Origin: DATIHK01 sp035480775
GTDB lineage: Bacteria > Patescibacteriota > WWE3 > UBA101185 > UBA10185
Assembly: GCA_035480775.1 (NCBI GenBank)
Contig: DATIHK010000048.1
Span: 1 to 20,872 of the forward strand
DNA length: 20,872 bases
Direction of reading: 5' to 3'
Shown in pieces: positions 7,269 to 14,169 of this stretch. A program made the translations under genes and the position numbers. Under the pieces are notes generated by a model, which was given only the letters and a program-made list of their open reading frames with translations, had not been told where the DNA came from and made no database searches. Position 1 is the first letter of the stretch. Every line of letters starts with the position of its first letter.

Positions 7269-8008
7269 ATTTTCTTGTAAGCCAAAACTACCATTTCAGG
7301 ATATTTAGCACCTGTCCAATGGTATTTTTTAAAGAAAGATTTTGGAAATGGTGGATAACATTCCAAAACTTTATCAAAGTTCATTTTTTCAAATAAGTCA
7401 TCGTAATATCGAGGCTCCCGAACAAAAACAGGAACCTTAATTCCATCAAAATTGCAAACTCCCTTGGTAGGATTTGTTTCTGAATCAAAGTCTTCAAACA
7501 AATCCTTAATTTGCAATGATTCTATTACATGTTTCTTGGGGAATACAGCAAATATAATCAATCCACCTGGTCTTAAAAACTTAGATAGCTCCAACAAAGT
7601 TTCGTCAACATTTTCTATCCAGTCTAGGACATGCATTGATGTAACAAGATCCATTTTCCCTTCATAAATGCTGCATTCGTTTGTAAAACAGAATGCGATG
7701 TCATTTGATGAGTTCTTTTTTGCACGACCAAGCATCACTTCTGATTTATCTGTGCCAACGACATGATGTCCCATATCATCTAGCTTATTGCATAAGTCAC
7801 CAACACCGCACCCATAATCCATTATATCTAATCTGCTTTTGCCCAAATATTTACATTGATATTTTATTTGTTCAAGAAATACTGGCCAACCTACTACTAT
7901 ATTAACTGCTGCGTCTGGATGTATCGCCAGCTCATCACTTTTATGTGTATTAAATCTTTCTGCTAATAAGTCCCATTCATCTACAATTGTTTTTACTTCG
8001 GTTTTCAT
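7265..8008 (-). CDS. Class I SAM-dependent methyltransferase
   Basis: Rossmann-fold methyltransferase of 247 residues. Motif I is MDYGCGVGDL, with the acidic motif II in VVGTDKSEVML. Later motifs are MDLVTSMHVLDWIENV and LRPGGLIIFAVFPK. This is the small-molecule UbiE/COQ5-like (Methyltransf_11/25) type; the substrate cannot be told. TATAAT (plus 8015-8020) sits six bases before the ATG with no SD, so the message is probably leaderless. It converges on and overlaps the DUF2156-like gene by four bases. Confidence 0.88.
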   Translation of the reverse strand: MKTEVKTIVDEWDLLAERFNTHKSDELAIHPDAAVNIVVGWPVFLEQIKYQCKYLGKSRLDIMDYGCGVGDLCNKLDDMGHHVVGTDKSEVMLGRAKKNSSNDIAFCFTNECSIYEGKMDLVTSMHVLDWIENVDETLLELSKFLRPGGLIIFAVFPKKHVIESLQIKDLFEDFDSETNPTKGVCNFDGIKVPVFVREPRYYDDLFEKMNFDKVLECYPPFPKSFFKKYHWTGAKYPEMVVLAYKKI

Positions 8009-8014
8009 ACAAAC

Positions 8015-8020
8015 ATTATA
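8015..8020 (-). promoter_or_regulatory. -10 box of the methyltransferase
   Basis: Consensus TATAAT on the minus strand, six bases before the start codon. No good -35 at 17 bases; a TTTACA lies about 20 bases upstream. Confidence 0.5.
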
Positions 8021-8103
8021 GTAAAGTACATCTTAAAGTATGTAAACATATAAGGTTGGCAAAGTGAATCCATATGAATAAATTTTTATACATTTTTAAA
8101 GTG

Positions 8104-8144
8104 AGAGAGCTCATATACGGTTATAAACCTGTACATGGCTCTCT
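8104..8144. other. Long near-perfect hairpin (terminator or small RNA)
   Basis: AGAGAGC/GCTCTCT, then CATATAC/GTACATG with one mismatch, then GGTT/AACC around an ATA loop: about 17 pairs with two single-base bulges. It lies in a 170-base gap between the methyltransferase and the 86-aa gene. It is 35 bases beyond the minus-strand 86-aa ORF, where only a weak T tract (CACTTTAAAAATG) follows. A possible plus-strand promoter, TTGGCA-17-TAAATT (8056-8084), would instead make it a transcript of its own. Confidence 0.5.
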
Positions 8145-8178
8145 ATAATCATTCTAGTTCCGATACGCGTTCTAACAG

Positions 8179-8439
8179 TTACAAGATGCTGATGATGATG
8201 CCGCTGGCCATCAAGATGATTCCGAGTAGCAATACCGCGATTCCAAGGTTAATCTTGGACTGGGCCGACTGCTGCATAGGGACCACCTTAAAATAGAGTA
8301 GTGCGTGTACCAATGTTTGAGGATGTTCCTGCACAGTTCCTGCATCTCTGAGTTTACTCCGTCCATGCAGTATCAGAGCGATACCGACAAGGATCAGAAC
8401 AACTCCTGCCAGGGCCAGTGCACTGCTTGAATTAATCAT
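8179..8439 (-). CDS. Small two-TM membrane protein
   Basis: 86-residue protein with two hydrophobic helices at about residues 6-24 and 64-85. They are joined by a polar loop containing HGRSKLRDAG and MQQSAQSK. It has no catalytic motif and no recognised family. GGAGGT (plus 8444-8449) is a strong SD four bases before the ATG. The codons are more GC-rich than in flanking genes, like those of the 40-aa ORF at 2467. It has its own promoter and is probably a single-gene unit. Confidence 0.75.
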   Translation of the reverse strand: MINSSSALALAGVVLILVGIALILHGRSKLRDAGTVQEHPQTLVHALLYFKVVPMQQSAQSKINLGIAVLLLGIILMASGIIISIL

Positions 8440-8454
8440 CCGAACCTCCGTTAT

Positions 8455-8468
8455 ACATCTCTAGATGT
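8455..8468. repeat. Inverted repeat in the leader of the 86-aa gene
   Basis: ACATCT (8455-8460) and AGATGT (8463-8468) are separated by two bases. It lies between the TSS and the SD of the minus-strand gene and could be an operator or a small hairpin. Confidence 0.3.
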
Positions 8469-8486
8469 TAAGTATGCTGTGCCCCC

Positions 8487-8515
8487 ATTATAACAATATT
8501 TACACTAGCAATCAA
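8487..8515 (-). promoter_or_regulatory. Promoter of the 86-aa gene
   Basis: Minus-strand TTGATT (plus 8510-8515), a 17-base spacer and consensus TATAAT (plus 8487-8492). The start site should be near 8480, leaving a leader of about 40 nt with an SD. Confidence 0.75.
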
Positions 8516-8561
8516 AGCTATAGGCTCTGAAAATTAATTTGAATCGATAATGCTTTTTTAG

Positions 8562-8570
8562 TGATAAAAT
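8562..8570 (+). promoter_or_regulatory. Extended -10 of dnaJ
   Basis: TGATAAAAT (TG-n-TAAAAT) ends nine bases before the ATG at 8580. TTGAAT lies 19 bases upstream. No SD, so the mRNA is probably leaderless. Confidence 0.55.
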
Positions 8571-8579
8571 ACCCACTGT

Positions 8580-9509
8580 ATGGCAAACAAAGATTACTAC
8601 CAAATATTAGGTGTTCCAAAAAATTCCTCGCAAGAAGACATAAAGCAGGCTTATCGTAAGTTGGCTCGAGAACACCATCCTGATATGGCTAAAGCCGAAA
8701 ACAAAGCTGCGGCTGAAATTCGCTTTAAAGAAATCAACGAAGCTTATCAAGCTTTAGGTGATCCACAAAAACGTAAAAACTACGATCAATTTGGAAGTGC
8801 AGCTGGTCCTCAAGGTTTTGGGGGATTTGGTAACGCCGGCCAAGGAGGTCAAGGTGCCGGTGGTCAGTGGGGTCCATTTTCTTATTCGTATACTGGCAAT
8901 GGCGAGGGATTTGAAGGATTTGATCCTTTTGACGTTTTTGAAGATTTTTTTGGATTTAGAGGATTTGGTGGACAACGTCAACCCAAGCGAGGCAAGAGTT
9001 TGCATTACGAAATGGAAATTGATTTTGCTGACGCCGTTCACGGGGCTGAAAAAACAGTTCAAGTTGAAACTGGTCCATTAACGGTAAAAATTCCTGCGGG
9101 TATAAATGACGGCACCGAAATGCGTTTTACCGGCAAAGGTCACCCAGGGCCAAACAATACTCCAAACGGCGATTTATTTATTACCTTTAGAGTACCTCTG
9201 CCAAAACCTTTTCAACGCGCAGGCAATTCTTTAGTCGTAATCACCGATCTTGATTTTATAACGGCGGCTTTAGGCGGAGAATTAGAAATTCCGGTGGTTG
9301 ATGTTTCAAGACGCGACGGAATAGGTTCAACTCGTCTTAAAATCCCGGCTGGTACTCAATACGGAACTCAATTTAGAATTAAAGGTAAAGGCTTTCCCCA
9401 AATGAATAGAGGTAGCCAAGGTGATGTCATTGTACAAGTTCTAGTTGTGGTTCCAAAGAAATTAAATAAAAAACAAAAAGAGCTATTAGAAGAATATAAT
9501 GCCTTATAA
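8580..9509 (+). CDS. dnaJ: DnaJ/CbpA-type J-domain co-chaperone without zinc finger
   Basis: Hsp40 partner that stimulates DnaK ATPase. Its 309 residues comprise a J-domain (about 5-70) with the HPD motif at H33-P34-D35, then a Gly/Phe-rich linker (about 77-137), and then two C-terminal beta-sandwich substrate domains beginning RGKSLHYEMEIDF. The four CXXCXGXG zinc-binding repeats of classical DnaJ are absent, so this is a class B (CbpA-like) protein. No grpE or dnaK is adjacent. The start ATG is set by the J-domain and the -10 box nine bases upstream. Confidence 0.93.
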   Translation: MANKDYYQILGVPKNSSQEDIKQAYRKLAREHHPDMAKAENKAAAEIRFKEINEAYQALGDPQKRKNYDQFGSAAGPQGFGGFGNAGQGGQGAGGQWGPFSYSYTGNGEGFEGFDPFDVFEDFFGFRGFGGQRQPKRGKSLHYEMEIDFADAVHGAEKTVQVETGPLTVKIPAGINDGTEMRFTGKGHPGPNNTPNGDLFITFRVPLPKPFQRAGNSLVVITDLDFITAALGGELEIPVVDVSRRDGIGSTRLKIPAGTQYGTQFRIKGKGFPQMNRGSQGDVIVQVLVVVPKKLNKKQKELLEEYNAL

Positions 9510-9510
9510 A

Positions 9511-9552
9511 CAAAAAAGGCGCGCAGAGACAAGCATCGTCTATACGCACCTT
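9511..9552 (-). terminator. Intrinsic terminator of the minus-strand membrane gene
   Basis: Read on the minus strand, AAGGTGCG (plus 9545-9552) pairs with CGCGCCTT (plus 9516-9523) with one mismatch. An inner GTCT/AGAC stem is also present, and a run of T follows at plus 9512-9517. It terminates the gene ending at 9556. On the plus strand no T-run follows, so dnaJ has no clear terminator of its own. Confidence 0.65.
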
Positions 9553-9555
9553 ATG

Positions 9556-10425
9556 CTAGAAACTTTGGTAAATCAAGACCACGCAAACAATTGCCACTAC
9601 CAAAAAAACTACATCTTTTAATCCCTCTAGTTTTACAGTTTTCCAAAGGCCTTTAAAGCCACTCCACTTGAAAGTTAACAAAGTGACTCCGAATGTTGCT
9701 AATCCACAGCTCATAATAGTTGCAGCTGGGCCAGCAATTGCGATATTTCCGATCACTCTTAAAAGCAGTACCACAGAAAAAGTGACCGGAGCAAATGCAA
9801 CGAGTCCAATCAAAAATTCGTAGACAACTTTGAATTTAATCTTTTCTGGCACTAGTTTTAAGAGTCTTTGTACCAACACAGCGCCTAAAAGATCTGAAAT
9901 TCCATACACAACAACCAGAAGTGCCCAATTGTCACGGTGCAAGTACGACCAGACGAGCAAAGCAGCACCAACACCATATAAGACAACTTCTCTCATAGGA
10001 TCTGGTAAATCTATATTTTTCGATTTCGATCCGTAGTAGATAATAATAAGTCCCAGAACAAGTCCAATTAAAAGTTTTATAGGATCTTTGACAGCAGCCT
10101 GTTGAATTACCAAACCACCAAAAGTGTCCGTCAGTGTCGAAGCAATAGAAAATACAATAAGTACAGTAGTTACGCTCTTAATTATTGTTTGTGCTTTGGT
10201 GGAGAAGAAGTTGGTAGGTGTCCAAAGCGCCAAAGCTCCTAAAAAAGCAACAGGTATGGAGAACTGGGAAATCTTGTACACGTACACATATATCAGTGAT
10301 GCCCAGGTGCCAAATCCCGCTGCGAGAAGCAGATAGGAAATTCCCATTTGGGATTTCTTGTACTTATACACGTATATTAGTAATGCCAAAGTGCCGAACA
10401 GAAGAAGCAGGTAGGCTATTCCCAT
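9556..10425 (-). CDS. Polytopic membrane protein, unknown
   Basis: 289-residue protein with about nine hydrophobic segments throughout its length and no recognised catalytic motif. The first two helices are a tandem duplication visible in protein and DNA: MGIAYLLL...LIYVYKYKKSQ (residues 1-26) and MGISYLLL...LIYVYVYKISQ (27-54). The second unit again begins with ATG (plus 10345-10347), so a shorter start is possible. I keep the first because AAAGGA (plus 10433-10438) lies seven bases upstream. It faces dnaJ and has its own promoter and terminator. It looks like a channel or transporter in general form, but I cannot assign a family. Confidence 0.75.
   Translation of the reverse strand: MGIAYLLLLFGTLALLIYVYKYKKSQMGISYLLLAAGFGTWASLIYVYVYKISQFSIPVAFLGALALWTPTNFFSTKAQTIIKSVTTVLIVFSIASTLTDTFGGLVIQQAAVKDPIKLLIGLVLGLIIIYYGSKSKNIDLPDPMREVVLYGVGAALLVWSYLHRDNWALLVVVYGISDLLGAVLVQRLLKLVPEKIKFKVVYEFLIGLVAFAPVTFSVVLLLRVIGNIAIAGPAATIMSCGLATFGVTLLTFKWSGFKGLWKTVKLEGLKDVVFLVVAIVCVVLIYQSF
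10264..10425 (-). repeat. In-frame tandem duplication at the 5' end of the membrane gene
   Basis: Two units, 78 bases (10348-10425) and 84 bases (10264-10347), encode near-repeated transmembrane helices. Nucleotide similarity is high at both ends of each unit, including matching ATGGGAAT starts and TCCCA ends, with six bases inserted in the second. Confidence 0.7.
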
Positions 10426-10472
10426 GAAAAAATCCTTTCAAACTAAAGTTGTTGATTTCTGAGTCGACCGTA

Positions 10473-10481
10473 ATTATAGCA
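10473..10481 (-). promoter_or_regulatory. Extended -10 of the polytopic membrane gene
   Basis: Minus-strand TGCTATAAT, a consensus extended -10, 47 bases upstream of the ATG. TTGAAG lies 19 bases further up. The transcript has a leader with an SD. Confidence 0.65.
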
Positions 10482-10506
10482 GGAACCATCGAATAGGCTT
10501 CAATAC

Positions 10507-10535
10507 TTGACCTTATAGCCTGAGTGTGATAGCTT
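10507..10535 (+). promoter_or_regulatory. Possible upstream promoter before the nusA terminator
   Basis: TTGACC (10507-10512), a 17-base spacer and TAGCTT (10530-10535) with an upstream TGA extension. It would make a transcript of about 50 nt ending at the terminator at 10572-10594, or read into nusA. The -10 is poor. Confidence 0.35.
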
Positions 10536-10571
10536 TTGCTTGGTAAAAATTTCAGATGATTTTATTGTAGA

Positions 10572-10594
10572 GGTGGGTTTTTCCCGCCTTTTTT
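10572..10594 (+). terminator. Intrinsic terminator upstream of nusA
   Basis: GGTGGG (10572-10577) pairs with CCCGCC (10583-10588) around a T5 loop, one pair being G-U, followed by six T. No plus-strand gene ends nearby, since dnaJ ends over 1 kb upstream. It therefore serves either a short RNA from about 10542 or as an attenuator of nusA. Confidence 0.7.
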
Positions 10595-10602
10595 GATAGA
10601 AT
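10595..10602 (+). promoter_or_regulatory. Extended -10 of nusA
   Basis: TAGAAT at 10597-10602 with a TG-n extension overlapping the terminator's T-run. A start near 10609 would give a leader of about 80 nt holding the structured element at 10619-10680. No clear -35. Confidence 0.45.
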
Positions 10603-10618
10603 AGCGATTAGAAAGTGA

Positions 10619-10680
10619 GATAATGTCTTGAGAAAACATTTGAGCACAGTAGTGCGATCTGTTTTCGAAAGATCTTTATC
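10619..10680 (+). ncRNA. Structured leader RNA element, copy 1 (nusA)
   Basis: Cis element ending eight bases before the nusA ATG. Stems: P1 GATAATG/CTTTATC (10619-10625 with 10674-10680, one T-T mismatch); P2 TCTT/AAGA (10626-10629 with 10669-10672); P3 GAAAACA/TGTTTTC (10632-10638 with 10660-10666); P4 GCAC/GTGC (10644-10647 with 10652-10655) with loop AGTA. GA faces GA between P2 and P3 and again beside P4, so tandem G-A pairs are likely. No T-run follows, so it is not a terminator, and no SD is seen. A second copy precedes the gene at 17865. I do not recognise it as a known riboswitch or protein leader. Confidence 0.75.
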
Positions 10681-10688
10681 GAACGACT

Positions 10689-11849
10689 ATGGCAATAACA
10701 GAATTTAACGCAGCACTAAATCAAGTAGCCACCGAGCGGGGTATACCCGTCGATAAAGTGTTGGATTCAATAAAGACAGCTCTAGCTTCAGCTTATCGTA
10801 AAGATTATGACCACGAAGCAACCTTAGAAGAAATAACTGTCGATTTAGATCCTAATACAGGCGAAGCCAAAATCTTAAAAAGTGATAAAGACGTCACTCC
10901 ATCAGGATTTGGCCGTATTGCAGCTCAAACTGCTAAGCAAGTTATTTTACAAAAAATTCGCGAAACCGAAAAAGAAGTTGTTTTAGACGAATATAAATCC
11001 AAATTAAATACTATTGTTACAGGTCACGTTTTTAGAATGGAAAACAGCGTCGTTGTTCTCGATTTAGGCAAGGCCCATGGAATACTTCCACAGTCAGAAC
11101 AAGTTGAAACTGAACAATATAGATTAAATCAAAGACTAAAAGTTTTAATAAAAGATATTCGAGACAGTTCTCGCGGAACAGAAATAATAGTAAGTCGCGC
11201 AGATCCAGAATTTATTAAAAAACTATTTGAAGCCGAAGTTCCAGAAATCGCTTCTGGAGTCGTAAAAATCGAAGCTATTGCCCGCGAAGCCGGATCTCGT
11301 ACCAAAATGGCTGTTGTTTCTTCAGACGAAAAAATTGACCCAGTTGGAAGTTGCGTCGGCCAAAAAGGAGTTCGTGTTCAAGCTATAATTAGTGAAGTTT
11401 TTGGTGAAAAGATTGATATTATTCCATTTTCAAACAATACCGAAAAATTTATTGCTTCAAGTCTTTCTCCGGCTAAAGTTAACGAAGTAGAACTTGATCA
11501 AGCTAATAAAAGAGCCATTGTTTCAGTTCCAGAAGATCAACAAAGTTTGGCAATCGGAAAAGAAGGCCAAAATGCTAGATTAGCCAACAAACTTACTCGC
11601 TGGAAAATTGATATCAAAGGTACAGCAGGACTATTCGGAGCCGCTTTAGAAGAAAAACAAAAAGATGAAGATAAAAATATAGTTCGAGGAGTCTGGGATG
11701 CCGACATCAAAGAAGCCAAAGAAAAAGCAGAAGTTGTTGAAGAACCAGTTGCGCCGACCGAAGAAACTCCACATGAGCCTGAAGCTCCACAAACAGAGAC
11801 ACCAGAAGCACAAGAAGAACCTAAAGAAGAACCGAAGTCAGAGAACTAA
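10689..11849 (+). CDS. nusA: Transcription termination/antitermination factor NusA
   Basis: RNA polymerase-associated factor of 386 residues. It has the N-terminal RNAP-binding domain (about 1-105, starting MAITEFNAALNQVA), an S1 domain (about 108-178, TGHVFRMENSVVVLDLGKAHG), and KH1 (VGSCVGQKGVRVQAI). KH2 follows (SLAIGKEGQNARLANKLT). The tail of about 55 residues is Glu/Pro-rich and probably disordered. No E. coli-type acidic repeats AR1/AR2 follow. Upstream rimP, present in most nusA operons, is missing here. The ATG is eight bases after the structured leader; infB follows after 42 bases. Confidence 0.95.
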   Translation: MAITEFNAALNQVATERGIPVDKVLDSIKTALASAYRKDYDHEATLEEITVDLDPNTGEAKILKSDKDVTPSGFGRIAAQTAKQVILQKIRETEKEVVLDEYKSKLNTIVTGHVFRMENSVVVLDLGKAHGILPQSEQVETEQYRLNQRLKVLIKDIRDSSRGTEIIVSRADPEFIKKLFEAEVPEIASGVVKIEAIAREAGSRTKMAVVSSDEKIDPVGSCVGQKGVRVQAIISEVFGEKIDIIPFSNNTEKFIASSLSPAKVNEVELDQANKRAIVSVPEDQQSLAIGKEGQNARLANKLTRWKIDIKGTAGLFGAALEEKQKDEDKNIVRGVWDADIKEAKEKAEVVEEPVAPTEETPHEPEAPQTETPEAQEEPKEEPKSEN

Positions 11850-11891
11850 AATGGGCAGAAAACACTTATTTAAAGTGAATAAATCTATACA

Positions 11892-13382
11892 ATGTCTAAA
11901 AACGATGGAATTAAAAACGAATATATTACCCGTCCACCTATCATTACAGTCATGGGTCACGTCGACCATGGAAAAACTAGTATTCTTGATGCGATTCGCC
12001 ACACCGATGTTACAGCTTCAGAATACGGTGGCATAACTCAACACATTGGTGCTTATCAAGTCGAACACAATTCTCAAAAACTAACTTTTATAGATACACC
12101 AGGTCACGCAGCTTTTGCGCAAATGCGTGCTCGTGGAGGCCGTGCCGCTGATATCGTAGTTTTAGTAGTTTCTGCCGAAGAAGGCGTAAAACCTCAAACT
12201 CAAGAAGCTATTAAACACGCTAAAGCCGCAGGAGTTCCTATTGTTGTGGCTATAAACAAAATTGATTTACCAGCCGCTGATCCACAAAAAGTTAAGCAAC
12301 AACTTGCACAAGAAAATATCTTAGTCGAAGATTGGGGTGGTGATATCGTTTCTGTTGAGTTGTCTGCAAAATCAGGCAAAAATTTAGATAAACTTTTAGA
12401 TTCATTATTGGCAATTGCCGAGATATCACAATTAAAAGCAGATCCTACAGGAGAACTAGAAGCAATAATCATTGAAGCCAAAATTGATCGCAAGCGCGGA
12501 GTTGTCGTTTCTGCGATTATAAAAAATGGAACTTTAAAGAATGGTCAAAAAGTTACTGCAAGTGGACTTCCAGCGAATATAAAATCTATAACTGATGACA
12601 AAGGTCGGATGTTAAAAGAAGCTGGTCCTTCGACTCCAGTTGAGCTTTTGGGCTTTACCCATGTTCCTAATGTTGGAGATTTAATTGTCGAAAAAGGTTC
12701 CGAACTCGAAGAATTATCTGTTGACCAAAATAAAGTTGAAATAATCGGAAAAAATTCCAAAAAAACTGTTGCTATTGTATTGCGCGCTGATACTCAAGGA
12801 ACTTTAGAAGCCGTTAAAGCTGAACTCGCTAACTTAGTTACAGCTTCGGTTGGTGCTACTTTTTCATTAAAATTCTTGCTCAGTTCTACGGGTGATATTA
12901 CAGATTCTGATGTTTTATTAGCTCAAAGCGCTCACGGATTAGTTGTAGGCTTTAATATTCGTGTCGCACCTTCGATATCAGAACTCGCCGACAGTTTAAA
13001 TGTTTCGGTAAAAATTTACAAAACAATTTACGAACTTATTGATGAATTAAAAGCATTATTAGAAGGAACTGCTTTTGAAGCCGAATCCAAAATTAAAGGT
13101 CGTGCTCAAGTTTTAAAAACTTTTAAACTTGAATCTGGAGACATTATTGCTGGTTGTAAAGTTTTAGCCGGTGCACTAAAAGAAGGAAGTCACATAGCCA
13201 TTTATGATAAAGATCCTGCAGATTTAACCAAAGAAGATTTGCCAATTTACTACGGTCACATCAAAAAGCTCAAAAAAGGTAAAGAAGAAATTAGTCTAGT
13301 TGGTAAAGACAATGAATGTGGAATTCTCTTAAAGCCTCAATTCGAAGGTATTGCTGCTGGCCAGTGGATAGAAGTCAGATAA
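11892..13382 (+). CDS. infB: Translation initiation factor IF-2, minimal form
   Basis: GTPase that brings initiator tRNA to the 30S subunit. G motifs are G1 GHVDHGKT (22-29), G3 DTPGH (68-72), G4 NKID (122-125) and G5 SAK, followed by the two beta-barrel domains and C1. At 496 residues it lacks the long N-terminal region of typical IF2 (700-1000 residues): the G domain starts about 14 residues in, immediately with RPPIITVMGHVDHG. The ATG overlaps a TACAAT that looks like a -10 but has no good -35, so the gene is more likely read from nusA. The stop is followed at once by the promoter of the next gene. Confidence 0.95.
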   Translation: MSKNDGIKNEYITRPPIITVMGHVDHGKTSILDAIRHTDVTASEYGGITQHIGAYQVEHNSQKLTFIDTPGHAAFAQMRARGGRAADIVVLVVSAEEGVKPQTQEAIKHAKAAGVPIVVAINKIDLPAADPQKVKQQLAQENILVEDWGGDIVSVELSAKSGKNLDKLLDSLLAIAEISQLKADPTGELEAIIIEAKIDRKRGVVVSAIIKNGTLKNGQKVTASGLPANIKSITDDKGRMLKEAGPSTPVELLGFTHVPNVGDLIVEKGSELEELSVDQNKVEIIGKNSKKTVAIVLRADTQGTLEAVKAELANLVTASVGATFSLKFLLSSTGDITDSDVLLAQSAHGLVVGFNIRVAPSISELADSLNVSVKIYKTIYELIDELKALLEGTAFEAESKIKGRAQVLKTFKLESGDIIAGCKVLAGALKEGSHIAIYDKDPADLTKEDLPIYYGHIKKLKKGKEEISLVGKDNECGILLKPQFEGIAAGQWIEVR

Positions 13383-13411
13383 TTGACACTATAGGGCCTT
13401 TGATGTACAAT
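13383..13411 (+). promoter_or_regulatory. Strong promoter of the DHH-like gene
   Basis: TTGACA (13383-13388), exactly 17 bases, TACAAT (13406-13411). It begins on the base after the infB stop. The -10 covers the candidate ATG at 13410, so that ATG cannot be in the transcript and the real start must be downstream. Confidence 0.8.
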
Positions 13412-13466
13412 GCTTTATTACTCTGAAGTACTTATTTCCAAGTTTAGTTTACCGCCCGAAATACAA

Positions 13467-14147
13467 ATGTCAGAAAACGTATTACAAAATACCGTTGATA
13501 ATAATAATGTCGCGGACTTAATAGAAAATGCACACAGCATTGCCGTTGTACCATCAAAAGTGGCCGGTGCAAATGCATTTAGTGCTGCTGTAGGCCTTTA
13601 TTATATGCTTTTAGACAAGCAAAAACATGTCATATTCATTCATACTGGTAAAATTCCTGACGAATGCGAAGGCTTAATAACACGCGAAGAAATTGACTCA
13701 ACTGTGTCACAACGCGATTTGGAAGTCTTAATCGACTATTCTAATACTCCAGCTGCAAAAGTCAGTTATTCTACAGAGAATGAGGTTCTACACTTGGTGG
13801 TTTCACCGGTATCAAAAAACTTTGATTTAAGCCGCGTTAAAGCTAAAATCTCGGGTTTCGAGTTCGATTTAATATTTATTGTTGGTGCTCAAGTTATTGA
13901 AGACTTAGGCCAAACCTACACCGAACTAAGAACCGAATTTGCCAACGCCAAAATCGTAAATTTAGACAACACTTCTAAAAATCAAAAGTACGGTAATATC
14001 AATATAATTGATGTTGATGCCGACAGTTTAAGTTCGCTCATTTTTAAGAAAGCTGCTGAGTGGAGACTTTTACCGGGCAAAAAGACCGCGAAATCTTTAT
14101 TAGTGGGCATGACCTATAAAGAAGCAAGGGTTGATTCTAACAAGTAA
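13467..14147 (+). CDS. Degenerate DHH-family (NrnA-like) protein
   Basis: 226 residues from the ATG at 13467 (MSENVLQNTVDNN). An upstream ATG at 13410 lies inside the promoter. The layout follows the N-terminal DHH domain of NrnA/RecJ-like phosphoesterases: IAVVPSKVAGANAFSAAVGL in place of motif I, FDLIFIVGAQVIEDLG in place of the Asp-bearing strand, and IVNLDNTSKNQKYGNINIID where NrnA has a DHH-S-N-FG segment. The catalytic Asp and His residues are replaced (DHH becomes DNT), and the C-terminal DHHA1 domain is absent. It is therefore probably not a nuclease. It sits between infB and rpsO, where other bacteria have rbfA and truB. The family link is by pattern recall and should be tested with a profile search. 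Confidence 0.65.
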   Translation: MSENVLQNTVDNNNVADLIENAHSIAVVPSKVAGANAFSAAVGLYYMLLDKQKHVIFIHTGKIPDECEGLITREEIDSTVSQRDLEVLIDYSNTPAAKVSYSTENEVLHLVVSPVSKNFDLSRVKAKISGFEFDLIFIVGAQVIEDLGQTYTELRTEFANAKIVNLDNTSKNQKYGNINIIDVDADSLSSLIFKKAAEWRLLPGKKTAKSLLVGMTYKEARVDSNK

Positions 14148-14159
14148 TCTTGGTACAAT
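14131..14159 (+). promoter_or_regulatory. Promoter of rpsO
   Basis: TTGATT (14131-14136), a 17-base spacer, TACAAT (14154-14159) with a TGG extension. It overlaps the end of the preceding gene. It ends 10 bases before the rpsO ATG, leaving a leader of only about four bases. Confidence 0.75.
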
Positions 14160-14169
14160 ATCGGTGTTT

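Noticed and set aside
8754..9081. Long alternative frames within dnaJ (both strands)
   Set aside because: They are shadows caused by the low-complexity Gly/Phe coding region; they have no SD and no recognisable protein features.
10619..10680. The nusA leader element as an intrinsic terminator or a mobile repeat
   Set aside because: No T-run follows either copy. Both copies have the same orientation and the same distance to a start codon, with a covarying outer stem, which a transposed repeat would not show.
11888..11893. TACAAT before infB as its promoter
   Set aside because: It overlaps the only plausible start codon and has no recognisable -35; infB is more likely transcribed with nusA.
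13410..13466. Upstream ATG for the DHH-like gene
   Set aside because: The ATG is part of the -10 hexamer TACAAT of a TTGACA-17-TACAAT promoter, so it would not be in the mRNA; the added residues do not resemble the domain.
14131..14169. Upstream ATG extending rpsO by 13 residues
   Set aside because: It overlaps the promoter and the end of the previous gene; S15 proteins begin at the MPLVKEKK position.
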